Source: Sutterella wadsworthensis (lineage in GTDB: Bacteria; Pseudomonadota; Gammaproteobacteria; Burkholderiales; Burkholderiaceae_F). Taken from it: a stretch of 64,000 nt of DNA. The stretch covers positions 1-64,000 of the forward strand of contig NZ_QNRV01000006.1 in assembly GCF_003315195.1 (NCBI RefSeq), given 5' to 3'. The notes under the pieces are model-generated. The model had not been told where the DNA came from, made no database searches, and was given only the letters and a program-made list of their open reading frames with translations. Positions 9,604 through 17,797 of the stretch are shown piece after piece. Position 1 is the first letter of the stretch. Each line of letters starts with the position of its first letter. A program made the translations under genes and the position numbers.

Positions 9604-9794
9604 GTATCGGTATTTGTATCGATATAAAGCTGCGCTAGGATGAGCTTGTTACAAATATACCGATACAGGGAATAATGAACGGTATCGGTATATTTTCGGA
9701 AAAATTCATTATAAAACAACTAAATGTGTGAAATTTTGCGTACATTTCGCGTATCGGTAAATTTGACGGGATCCGCACCTCAAAATACCGATAC
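9604..9794. repeat. Six iterated GTATCGGTA motifs
   Basis: Nine-base motif GTATCGGTA at 9604, 9682 and 9751 on the plus strand, as TACCGATAC at 9658 and 9786 (inverted), plus a one-mismatch copy GTATCGATA at 9616. The array fills the 200 bp between the guaA end and the integrase start. This is where arm-type integrase sites or excisionase/regulator sites lie in integrative elements. In the second repeat copy the motifs are mutated. Confidence 0.7.
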
Positions 9795-9807
9795 GAGCAA
9801 TCATTCT

Positions 9808-10471
9808 GTGCTGACTACGACTGCGCTGCAGGCTTAAAGAAGAAATCCGCCTTCCGATACCAAAAAGATATCCGATCGTGACGGACTATACGCACACGGG
9901 AGCCCTGCCGGCACCATTGCTTTTCGATGGGACTTTTGGTCGGGCGGTCGTGGAGACCGACGAGGAACACTGACTTTAGGAAAGTTTCCACTCATGACCT
10001 TGGCTGAAGCGCGAGACGCGCGATTTGCCGCAAAAAAGGACGTTGCGGCAGGCACCGATCCCTGTCGAAAAAAACTAACGCTCAGACGGTCTGCCGCTAA
10101 CTCTGGCACTTTTCATCCGTGGTGGACGAGCTAGATGGCTGTATCCGAACTGACTGATTGAACCAAAGCTATGCGAGCCTCGGTCTATAAATGAGACCTT
10201 GAAAAGGGCTTAAAACTCGAAGAAATTGATACTGACCGCCGTCGGCTGCTCTTCGACAAAATTGTTGCGGCTCCCGCGGTAGCTATGCGTGCTCGAAAAT
10301 CGTACTGTATGTCTTCCTTCATCTAGGCAAAAATTACAAAGTTACAAGATGGGAAATCCTTGTGAACGAATTTACCCAGCATCTATTGCGCAGATCAAAC
10401 CCCATGAACAGAATCTTTCGACGCAAGAAATAACTGAAAAACTTCGATATTTTGTAATATATCAGAGGTAG
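9808..10471 (+). pseudogene. Decayed tyrosine-recombinase integrase with DUF4102 N-terminal domain
   Basis: Reading from GTG 9808, the frame carries the landmarks of guaA-associated integrases. These are VLTTTALQA, then SDRDGLYAHGSPAGTIAFRWDF, TLTLGKFPLMTLAEARDARFAA and VAAGTDP (the arm-binding DUF4102 domain), and after a core-binding-like stretch TKAMRASVYK and LLFDKIVA. The same frame is broken by stop codons at 9835, 10132, 10159, 10192 and 10324. After about 10330 homology continues in the +1 frame as NPCERIYPASIAQIKPHEQNLSTQEI, to a stop at 10469. I find no catalytic domain (R..HxLR..Y) afterwards. The gene is clearly dead. The strand and position immediately behind guaA are those expected for a guaA-site integrase. 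Confidence 0.85.
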
Positions 10472-11091
10472 ACTTTCAATCAAGGCGGGGGCAAATAACC
10501 TTAGTTTTAAACGAGTAAATTGGCGAAATATATATAGGATGGAATCAACTTTTGCCGAACTGTTTGGACTATCCCTGCCACTCGTATAAAAATGCGTACC
10601 GCCCACTTCATCCTATTATCAAATCAAGCGCTAGACATTTTTACGAACTCAAAAACCTTGCTGGTTCATGGTTAAAATGAAGCATGGCCAATGAACAAAA
10701 ATCAGATATTATATTGATATCGACACCGTATTACTTGATGAATCAATAGATTTTATTTGATGATGACCTCGACAAAAAACGTTCTAAATTGGCGTTAAAT
10801 TTTAGCAGATGTGAGATTTTAGATGCAACCAATAAAATACAATGAAGCTATATCACATTTTACCTAAAGGACTAGATAAACACATAAAGTTTCTTAAAGC
10901 TAAAAGAATTATAAAAAATTTTCAAAAACAATGAAATTCTAAATGATACGTAAAATCAAAGAGCCGCAACGCTTGCGGCTCTTTTTATTTTGTCCGTTAT
11001 GCTTCAACTTCCTTAGAACGATCTTTCGGTATGAAACATAACAGTCATTTTGGTCTCACCGAGAACTATTACGTGCTGTAGCTTGCCGAGG
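10472..11091. other. AT-rich gene-free interval inside the putative island
   Basis: About 620 bp of AT-rich sequence with many stops in all frames. It probably holds the remainder of the integrase gene and other eroded cargo, but I cannot recognise any homology. A strong terminator lies at 10958-10990. Confidence 0.55.
10958..10990. terminator. Bidirectional terminator
   Basis: A perfect 12-bp stem (10958-10969 with 10973-10984, arm AAAGAGCCGCAA) with loop CGC, followed by a T-rich tail on the plus strand and GATTTTA on the minus strand. It probably ends the outer-membrane protein gene at 11092. Confidence 0.75.
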
Positions 11092-12273
11092 TTAGAACTT
11101 CCAAGCCGCCTGCAGCTGCGCACTTATTCCTCGACGCTTGCCTGTGTATCCGTTCACGCCTAGGTCGAACTCAAAACTCTTAGCTTCATTTTGGTAAGTC
11201 CAGCCCATCGAGCCGATTCCAGTGCTGCCTTCAAGATCGGTACCACTCAGAATCAAATTGACAGAGTGGTCGGCGACATGTCTCTTAACATCAGCCTTGA
11301 ACACGTATTCATAAGTCAGCGCAACATAAGGCCGCAAGGTAGGCGTATAGGCATATTCAAACACCGATCCCAATAGAGCCCGGTGTGAATTGAACGTGCC
11401 AAAACTTTCAACAATTTCAATTGAGCCGGAGGAAGAGGTATGCGCCTCGCTTTCACGGCCATCGTAGAAATAATTCAGGAACGTTCTGTTCTTAAATTTT
11501 TCCGTAACTTGAAATTCACCATAAGTACCGAGGTGAGCTCCCCAATAATTGCTGGTACGGTCAAAGTTTGCGCTTACTCCATCTAATGACACAGAGAATT
11601 CGTTGCGCAGCCAACCGCCTTTGACATATCCCGTGACATGCAGCCAATCGATCGGCGTGGCGTAATTGCCATAGATACCAAAACCCACATAGTTATGTTT
11701 GCCATCACCTTCCGCCTCTCCAACGGGTTCAGTTGTGGCTGTCCGAGTGTCGTATGTTCCATGCCCCATTTCCATGAAGACTCCGACTTCAGAATTCTGT
11801 ACGTTGAAAGCATAGCCTAAAAGGCCAGTAATCACTGTGGTGTCTAATTCTCCAGCAACATCCAAATCGTATTTCCCTATCCGTGCCGCCGCAAAGGGTC
11901 CGGTCTGACGAACACCCTGCCGAGACTTCATCGTGGAATCGATTAAAAGCTCGTCGGCCGCGTACATCACCGCCGCTGACGCAATGCTCGACAGCATCAA
12001 AGCGTTCGTCTGATCATCCACCTGGTTGATACTCGGATAACTTGGTGTAGGGTCAGGAGGAACTTCGGTATCTCCTCCTGGAGCGAGATAGGGTCCGGAA
12101 TAGCCGGAGCCGTAGATGCTGCCCCTATCCTCATCACCGATAATGGGAGAATACAGGTGAACTGTAAAGGTACGATCTGAGTCTATTTTATCGTTCTGAC
12201 CAGCGGATGCAGTGCAGCCATAAATTATCAAACCAAGCGTCAGCACCAATGGCGTTAGTTTTTCTTTTTTCAT
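11092..12273 (-). CDS. Passenger-less autotransporter-type outer-membrane barrel protein, possible lipoprotein
   Basis: A 393-residue envelope protein. The N terminus MKKEKLTPLVLTLGLIIYGC is a signal sequence ending in a lipobox-like IYGC, so it may be lipidated at Cys20. A Pro/Gly-rich linker follows to about residue 100. Residues about 120-393 alternate short amphipathic strands and turns, ending in AQLQAAWKF with a terminal Phe, the signature of an autotransporter beta-domain recognised by the BAM machinery. There is no passenger domain. GGAGAG lies 6 nt before the ATG. It is the only intact gene between the guaA integrase remnant and the second repeat copy, so it is probably island cargo. 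Function unknown; an adhesin-like or porin-like role is inference only. Confidence 0.75.
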   Translation of the reverse strand: MKKEKLTPLVLTLGLIIYGCTASAGQNDKIDSDRTFTVHLYSPIIGDEDRGSIYGSGYSGPYLAPGGDTEVPPDPTPSYPSINQVDDQTNALMLSSIASAAVMYAADELLIDSTMKSRQGVRQTGPFAAARIGKYDLDVAGELDTTVITGLLGYAFNVQNSEVGVFMEMGHGTYDTRTATTEPVGEAEGDGKHNYVGFGIYGNYATPIDWLHVTGYVKGGWLRNEFSVSLDGVSANFDRTSNYWGAHLGTYGEFQVTEKFKNRTFLNYFYDGRESEAHTSSSGSIEIVESFGTFNSHRALLGSVFEYAYTPTLRPYVALTYEYVFKADVKRHVADHSVNLILSGTDLEGSTGIGSMGWTYQNEAKSFEFDLGVNGYTGKRRGISAQLQAAWKF

Positions 12274-12905
12274 AGATTCTCTCCAAGTAGGCGTCTTTGA
12301 ATATTGAGAAAATAAAAAACTTCTTATCCAATCTCAAAGGCTTTAACACGAAGTTCAGAAGAAAGCGCCAATTTAACAGCACCGGAGAGAACCATTTACC
12401 CTCCACTCCGTGAAATTTCATAACGATAGAAAATCACTATTTCTATCAATTTTATTATAATACCCGCATCAACCGTTTCATCAAAAGAATTTTCATAAGT
12501 GTGAAATCATATCGTACACATAAATGATTTCACGTTTACAAATAATTTGTGGCATAATGGCCAACAATCAATTCCTTTATAACTCCAAAATGAAGGAGTA
12601 GTGATCCAATAAAATATATATTTCCTGAAAGAGCCAAGTAAAAATATATTACCCACATCATTAGGCTGTTTTACCGCCCTCAGGTATGTACCCCCATCAA
12701 GCATACATAAAGTATGTAGGATGAATTTAAAAATAAACTATTTTGTGTGTCTGTTAGTTCAAAATACACAGAAGATATCTGACAACTTTTATTATGTCTC
12801 TAATAAATAATACAGAGGCATAAGTTTTTATAATTTATATTTGAAATTACTTAGGCAGCTTAAAGAGTTTTTTGCCATCAATATTTATTTTCTGGAAGTG
12901 GGACA
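12274..12905. other. AT-rich gene-free interval upstream of the barrel gene
   Basis: About 630 bp with low GC, many stops and no recognisable coding homology. It must contain the promoter of the minus-strand barrel gene. Nothing else can be supported. Confidence 0.55.
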
Positions 12906-13165
12906 GCCTGAACTAAGATGAATAATTAGCCCACAACTTTCTTAGTTTATATGATTTTCTTTTATTAGCAATGATCTAAGATGAACTAAACAGAACCATC
13001 AATAACCGTTTTTATATCGATATATTTCCAGAAAAAACATCTCAAAAAAAACGATATGTGTGATTTTTTTGTGCATTTCGCATATCCGTAAAATTAACGG
13101 GATCAGCACCTAAAAATATCCACACGAGCAATCATTCCATGCTGACTACAACTGCGCTGCAGGCT
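12906..13165 (+). repeat. Long degenerate direct repeat, copy 2
   Basis: Eroded second copy of 9495-9834, in the same orientation and about 260 bp long. It starts at GCCTGAACTAAG and runs through the CATTTCGCATATC and ACGGGATCAGCACC blocks to the first integrase codons. An internal stretch corresponding to part of the iterated-motif array is missing. The terminator and most iterated motifs are mutated, so it appears older than, or less constrained than, copy 1. Confidence 0.82.
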
Positions 13166-13186
13166 GAGCTGCCGGTTGTTCACTGA
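13139..13186 (+). pseudogene. Remnant of a second integrase start
   Basis: ATG CTG ACT ACA ACT GCG CTG: nine codons match the first codons of the integrase pseudogene at 9808 (MLTTTALQA), then similarity is lost and TGA follows at 13184. The rest of this second integrase is missing and the tadG 3' end begins about 45 bp on. It indicates a second element of the same family. Confidence 0.6.
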
Positions 13187-13229
13187 TGTCCGATCTGCTG
13201 TCTATCGCCCCCTCAGAGCAGTTGACTGT

Positions 13230-14942
13230 TTAATTGTCAGTCAATTTCGCGACGAGTCTAACCATGCTCGCGGGACGCTGTATGTTTTGCGCAATTCGCT
13301 CATACAGATCACTGCCTTTGCCGTCAGTGAGATCAATCGTCTCCCACCCCAGTGTCTTCCCATACCTGTCCATAGCATCTTCAATGTCCTTCATCGTACC
13401 CTCTGGAGGATCATCAAGAATCAGGTGAAGTACGATTTTTCTTTCCGCAAACTTCGCAAAAATCCCCGGCAAAATATTCGGCTGATCGTAATCGAAGTCC
13501 TCTGGACTCGAATATCCGCCACCAGTAGGACGTCCTACGTTAATCCAAGCATGCTTCAGCGTGCCCGAACCATACGGCGCAGGATAGGTACCATCGTCGC
13601 TCCAGACTTTTGCCCAATTGGGGCTCAGCAGCCGATAAGACCATGTAAAGTGTTCGTCAACACTGCCTGTATTAACAGCAATGGACTGTTTAACACGTTC
13701 CGTGATCTCGGAAACCGTCGAACTGTTAGCCAACAGCGGCATCAGCGGCCCCATCATCGGAAAGTGCACAACGCCGTCTCCTATTTCGCCGAGGTCACTG
13801 AAGCGCCATCCGCTCCAACTATTCGGATCGCCGGAGAACCACCCTGCATAGCGGGTATCGGCATGATTTCCCATAGTCCACCAATTATCGGGCACACAAA
13901 AGAAATCCTTCGCATCAACGGTTGAAGAAGTGGACCACCATCCGCCGAGCCCTCTGCCAAAACCAGCTAAATAGTCTGTTAAATAACTGATATCGTTATT
14001 GCCTTCTTTCAGTTTGCGATTGTCTGACACAATGAGCCGGAATTTTTCGTCTTCGCTTTCCGGCGGATAGTCAAGTCGAGCCAAATAGCCGTCAATACCG
14101 TCTTCAGCAATGTCCGGTCGAGCAACGAGTGCTACTCCTGCGTCGAAACCCGGACCTCCGGGGTTAAGCAAGTCATTCACCAATGCCGGACTAATACCCT
14201 CCAAAATTTCCTTCTGGTGTTTGTACTGCGTTTCCGTTGAGCCGAAATATTTGCTTCCCGGTTTTGGAAGCGCTCTGCTTTCCATACTGATAATGTCAGC
14301 GTATTTCGTCCCCAAGTTCATATGTGTGCCGACGGCGAAAACGCTCACATGGATGGTTTTGTCATATGGCTTCCCCTCGAAGAGCTTATTGAGCACTTTC
14401 TCCATACCGCTCGCCACTTGCTGACCCGCCGGGGAATCTGCAGAGTTGTCAATCGTAAATACCACTTCTAAAGAGGACGGAAAAAATTGAGCAAGGGCTT
14501 GGACGGACAATTCCTTTTCCTTGGAGAATAAGGATCCGATAGCTCCAGTTAATCGAGGCTTAGAGGCGTATTGAGCACTGACACTGATGCTCTTCTCAGC
14601 AAAGGTCGGCAGAACAGATTTCACCTCCAACGTTTCTTCAAACAACTTCGAATTCTCATCAACCCACCGCTGCGCCACAGCAGTGGTCAGATAGGAGTCC
14701 GCCCCGATGGATTGAATTTTGGCAAGGGCAATCGAAGAAGTATCAACCGCTGACTGCATCGCAGAAAGATTCATGAATTCACGGTTGACCAACACGGCGC
14801 CCGTGCCGAGCGCCATAGCAGGAAGAATACCCAAACCAAGAAACATGGCCGCAGCACCGCGGCGGTCAGTGATAAATTGCCGAACTCTGGTTTTGAGATG
14901 AGGCAGCACGCGCTGCAGTCCGCAACGATGTTGAGAGCCCAT
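13230..14942 (-). CDS. tadG: TadG-like pilus assembly protein with vWA-like domain
   Basis: Last gene of the Tad (tight adherence) locus, 570 residues. Near residues 28-50 is the typical TadG/TadE-like membrane segment after GRGAA-type residues (DRRGAAAMFLGLGILPAMAL), followed by a large periplasmic part. Around residue 175, VVFTIDNSADSPAG resembles the first strand of a von Willebrand A fold, but the MIDAS motif D-x-S-x-S reads D-N-S-A-D and is incomplete. AAGGAAG precedes the ATG. It overlaps no neighbour but starts 3 nt after the stop of the preceding pseudopilin gene. No clear terminator follows before the integrase remnant. Its exact role in pilus biogenesis is not established in the family. 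Confidence 0.75.
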   Translation of the reverse strand: MGSQHRCGLQRVLPHLKTRVRQFITDRRGAAAMFLGLGILPAMALGTGAVLVNREFMNLSAMQSAVDTSSIALAKIQSIGADSYLTTAVAQRWVDENSKLFEETLEVKSVLPTFAEKSISVSAQYASKPRLTGAIGSLFSKEKELSVQALAQFFPSSLEVVFTIDNSADSPAGQQVASGMEKVLNKLFEGKPYDKTIHVSVFAVGTHMNLGTKYADIISMESRALPKPGSKYFGSTETQYKHQKEILEGISPALVNDLLNPGGPGFDAGVALVARPDIAEDGIDGYLARLDYPPESEDEKFRLIVSDNRKLKEGNNDISYLTDYLAGFGRGLGGWWSTSSTVDAKDFFCVPDNWWTMGNHADTRYAGWFSGDPNSWSGWRFSDLGEIGDGVVHFPMMGPLMPLLANSSTVSEITERVKQSIAVNTGSVDEHFTWSYRLLSPNWAKVWSDDGTYPAPYGSGTLKHAWINVGRPTGGGYSSPEDFDYDQPNILPGIFAKFAERKIVLHLILDDPPEGTMKDIEDAMDRYGKTLGWETIDLTDGKGSDLYERIAQNIQRPASMVRLVAKLTDN

Positions 14943-14945
14943 AAT

Positions 14946-15572
14946 TCAGTCTTCCTTACGAAGGGTCGTATAGCGACTCTGGAATTCCTTCGGTGCAACA
15001 AGTGTTAGATAAGCCGGCGCCTCTTTGCGCTGCATACAACTCTGAACCCTGAGCACACGGATGCCGGCGTTTGACGAACTCGATGGGGGCGTCAGTGCGC
15101 CTCCGCCGTCCCCTAGCAATGAAACGAGCGGAAGCGTTCCAGGAATACCGCCGCATCTTGCTCCATTGGCGAAGGTATAGATCACCGGAACACCGTCATT
15201 GGTAATCTTGCCTGTCGCGTATTCCACTGTCAGTCCTGTTCGAATGCCTGCAGCATCTTTCGAAATGGCGTTCTTCAGCATTTCATTGGCGCTGGCAATG
15301 AGTACCGGGAACTGCTGCTCCAGCGGGAGCGTGACAGACTCCGTACCGCCTCCAAAATTAAGTTGTTCGGGTTGATTAATCAGCATGTCGGCAAGCGATG
15401 CAGTCTGCCGATTCAAAGTCCATTGCAGCCGATATGACTCGCTCATCTGCCAAAACGCCCAGATGATCAGCAAAATAATGGGCAGTACAAAAGCAAATTC
15501 AACTGCCACAGCACCTCGGCCGGAGATGAGAAACTGATGCATTGCCGAATGATGTTTAGAGCGCGGATCCAT
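14946..15572 (-). CDS. tadF: TadE/TadF-like pseudopilin
   Basis: A 208-residue minor pilin-like protein of the Tad system. A short N-terminal stretch precedes GRGAVAVEFAFVLPIILLI, the prepilin-peptidase recognition site plus hydrophobic helix with the conserved Glu five residues after the Gly (G, A1 V2 A3 V4 E5). I chose ATG 15572 because AAAGGAG lies 7 nt upstream; an earlier start at 15602 lacks a ribosome binding site. It overlaps the preceding tadE by 17 bp, implying translational coupling. The C-terminal part is periplasmic and carries two Cys residues. TadE versus TadF naming is arbitrary here. Confidence 0.78.
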   Translation of the reverse strand: MDPRSKHHSAMHQFLISGRGAVAVEFAFVLPIILLIIWAFWQMSESYRLQWTLNRQTASLADMLINQPEQLNFGGGTESVTLPLEQQFPVLIASANEMLKNAISKDAAGIRTGLTVEYATGKITNDGVPVIYTFANGARCGGIPGTLPLVSLLGDGGGALTPPSSSSNAGIRVLRVQSCMQRKEAPAYLTLVAPKEFQSRYTTLRKED

Positions 15573-16062
15573 TCGCTGCTCCTTTATCTTTTTCGGGCTC
15601 ATTGATGTAGAAGAAATGGATTTCTACTTTGCCCTTCATAGGATTGCCTTCCGGAAGCACTTTCTCGAGAATGCCTAAACGGGCATCAACCTTCAAATGC
15701 ACAGAGTCTCCGCCTGTTCCGGCTCCAGGATTCGCGCCTGCAAGCAAATCGATCATAGAAGACGAGCTCGTAAAGGTGAGTTTGAGGTCAGAAGGATCAA
15801 AAACGCCGAAGCGCCATTTTTCAAGTGCCGCCTTAACAAGCGTTTCTGCCTCTGCTCCGCGATTGAGTTTGGCTTCATGGATACCCTCTTCAACTGCCCG
15901 CTCAATAAGCGCGTAAGCAATGGACAGACGCGCTGATTCAAGCGCCACGGCAAGCACGAAAGCTGCCATGGGAAGAAGCAGTGCGAATTCCACGCCGGCA
16001 GCACCGAGCCGACTGCGGAGGAACATACTGAACGCACTGCGAAACGCGAGAGCGTTCTTCAC
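15556..16062 (-). CDS. tadE: TadE-like pseudopilin
   Basis: A 168-residue pilin-like protein. After a short basic N terminus comes RLGAAGVEFALLLPMAAFVLA, with a Gly-Ala-Ala-Gly-Val-Glu-Phe cleavage/helix motif typical of TadE pseudopilins, processed by the TadV peptidase. The start overlaps the tadD stop by 4 bp (ATGA), and its own end overlaps the next pseudopilin by 17 bp. It is likely a minor component or initiator of Flp pilus assembly. Confidence 0.8.
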   Translation of the reverse strand: MKNALAFRSAFSMFLRSRLGAAGVEFALLLPMAAFVLAVALESARLSIAYALIERAVEEGIHEAKLNRGAEAETLVKAALEKWRFGVFDPSDLKLTFTSSSSMIDLLAGANPGAGTGGDSVHLKVDARLGILEKVLPEGNPMKGKVEIHFFYINEPEKDKGAANGSAL

Positions 16063-16853
16063 TTGGTCTTCTCCTTGATCGCTGAGATCAATTCTTCAAT
16101 CTTCTCGTCATCGAGTTCGCCCTTGAGCAGCCGCCGAACATCATTTTCTCGGCCCAGCTTCATGAGTGCGGCGACAGCTGCCGGTTTGGCGGCAGGCACC
16201 TGATCAATGATCGGCTGAAGCTGTGCAAGAGAGTCTTCTGCACGCCCTTCCAGATAAAGGCTGCGGGCGTAGTTGTACCGAATAATGGGATTGTCGAGTT
16301 CAGCGAGCAGTTCCTCGTACAGCTTGTCGGCAGCTGCATAGTTCTTCGACATGGAATACGCAACGGCTGCGAGCGACTTCGCAGAACGTCGATCTTCCGC
16401 GGAGAGCTTCTGCAAATCGGAACCATCCGTGAGAGGCTTTAAGAGCTTTACCGCTTCTTCAAAATCTGTCAGCGCAATCAGCGCGCGTGCACGTTCAATG
16501 CGAAGTTCAGCGGTATCGACGCCGGAAATAAAGCTGAGCACTCGCAGGGCTTGGCGAGGATCGCCCGTCTTAGTAAATGCGCGGGCGAGGTAAATCCGCG
16601 CTTCTACATTCGTCGGATTTTTGGCAATCACGTCGTTGCCGACAGAAATGACCGTCTGCCAGTTGTTGGTCTTCTCTGCCGCTACCATGACGGCACGTTC
16701 GGACGCCCACTCATTCCCGTCATAGCGCTTAATTTGAGGAGACGGTGCCGCTTTGGAATCAAAGGCGATGTAGTCGTTTGTGACGACGCAGCCAGAAAGC
16801 AGTGCACTGCACAAAAGCAGAGAAAGCGAAGCGGGGAAAAAAGATCGACGCAT
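16059..16853 (-). CDS. tadD: TadD, TPR-repeat lipoprotein
   Basis: A 264-residue Tad accessory protein. The signal sequence ends in the lipobox LLSGC (Cys22), so it is a lipoprotein. Tetratricopeptide-type helical repeats fill residues about 65-245 (for example ARIYLARAFTKTGDPRQALRVL, with the A-x-L-x-x-G spacing of TPRs). TadD is thought to help the secretin, as pilotins do. It follows tadC with a 32-nt gap and overlaps tadE by 4 bp. Confidence 0.85.
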   Translation of the reverse strand: MRRSFFPASLSLLLCSALLSGCVVTNDYIAFDSKAAPSPQIKRYDGNEWASERAVMVAAEKTNNWQTVISVGNDVIAKNPTNVEARIYLARAFTKTGDPRQALRVLSFISGVDTAELRIERARALIALTDFEEAVKLLKPLTDGSDLQKLSAEDRRSAKSLAAVAYSMSKNYAAADKLYEELLAELDNPIIRYNYARSLYLEGRAEDSLAQLQPIIDQVPAAKPAAVAALMKLGRENDVRRLLKGELDDEKIEELISAIKEKTK

Positions 16854-16885
16854 GATCAGAATACGAAACGTTTGAAGAGAAAAAC

Positions 16886-17779
16886 TCAGAAGGCGCGAGC
16901 AAGCTCAATCGCAGCCGGCGCAATGATGAGTGCAATAACAGGGAAGAGTACGAGCACGATCAGCGGCACCCCAATGACAGCGGATATCCGGCCCGCTTTC
17001 TGTTCAAGTTTGGAAAGCTGGCCGGCTCGAGCTTCCGCTGCGATCGACTGCAGGGCTTCTGTGAGCGGCGTACCGTATTGAATGGACTGGAGCAGAGAAT
17101 TGGCCAGAATTTTCATTTCACGCACCCCTGAACGCGCCTCAAGACGCTTGAGCGCCACCGTTCGATTCACCACCAGCATTTCGTAGCGTGTCATGCGAAA
17201 TTCCTTGGCCACCTCCGGAGCCCGACGGGCAATTTCACTGGCCACGCGATCAAATGCCTCTTCAAGACTCATGCCGCAGCTCATACAAATCGTGAGCAGG
17301 TCGACCGCTTTGGGGATAAAAAGACGAATGCGATTTTGACGACGTTCGGCCAGTTCCGATAGGAACCATCCGGGAGCGCGCCCCGCGACAAAAAGCAAGA
17401 ACAGATAAGCGAGCGGCGGCAACGGTTTTTGCACCAAATGTGTCGGATCGATGTCGATGGCCAGCCAACCGCCCACAGCAGCAGCGATCAGCACCAAGGC
17501 GCGAAAGAGTAAGAAAAGATCCGTTTGCCACGGTTTGATGAAACCCGCCTGCTGCATAGAGCGTTCCACAGCAGCCAAATCCCGAGACCGACGCAGCGGT
17601 CTGGCAATCAAAGTGAGCAGATCCTCCCACCGTACCAGCCGGGAGTCGCCGCTGCCCTTGATCTGATTGAGACGCTGTTCGACGAGAAGTGAGCGCCATG
17701 CCTGCGAGGCGCTGTAGCCCACGCAGACCACAATGAGTATCGCCATCACAAAAAGGGCAAAAATAAGCGTTTGGTTCAT
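16886..17779 (-). CDS. tadC: TadC, inner-membrane platform protein
   Basis: A 297-residue type II secretion F-domain protein that pairs with TadB as the inner-membrane platform of the Flp pilus machine. One membrane segment lies at the N terminus, two near residues 95-150 and one at the C terminus (VIALIIAPAAIELARAF); the cytoplasmic part holds the GMSLEEAFDRVA motif characteristic of the T2SSF fold. I chose ATG 17779, with GGAA about 8 nt upstream, over the TTG at 17794. It lies 18 nt after tadB. Confidence 0.87.
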   Translation of the reverse strand: MNQTLIFALFVMAILIVVCVGYSASQAWRSLLVEQRLNQIKGSGDSRLVRWEDLLTLIARPLRRSRDLAAVERSMQQAGFIKPWQTDLFLLFRALVLIAAAVGGWLAIDIDPTHLVQKPLPPLAYLFLLFVAGRAPGWFLSELAERRQNRIRLFIPKAVDLLTICMSCGMSLEEAFDRVASEIARRAPEVAKEFRMTRYEMLVVNRTVALKRLEARSGVREMKILANSLLQSIQYGTPLTEALQSIAAEARAGQLSKLEQKAGRISAVIGVPLIVLVLFPVIALIIAPAAIELARAF

Positions 17780-17797
17780 AACGAATATTTCCAAAAG

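Larger units (their letters stand above)
9495..9834 (+). repeat. Long degenerate direct repeat, copy 1 (integrase upstream region)
   Basis: This 340-bp stretch is recognisably the same sequence as 12906-13165. Both copies share, in order, GCCTGAACTAAG, a GTTTTATTTTATT-like tract, GTGTGAAATTTT/GTGTGATTTTTT, CATTTCGCGTATC/CATTTCGCATATC, GACGGGATCCGCACCT/AACGGGATCAGCACCT, ACGAGCAATCATTC and CTGACTAC-ACTGCGCTGCAGGCT. Copy 2 lacks roughly 85 bp in the middle. The repeat begins directly behind guaA and ends in the first codons of an integrase gene. Confidence 0.85.

Noticed and set aside
9834-10109. 91-codon minus-strand frame behind guaA
   Set aside because: It is the antisense of the integrase pseudogene, whose plus-strand translation clearly matches the DUF4102 domain.
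12188-12704. Short minus-strand frames upstream of the barrel gene
   Set aside because: Low-complexity AT-rich translations without start signals; likely chance frames in promoter and island sequence.
9495-13165. CRISPR or plasmid-origin interpretation of the iterated motifs
   Set aside because: Repeats are 9 bp, irregularly spaced and in both orientations, with no cas or replication genes; an integrase-binding array fits better.
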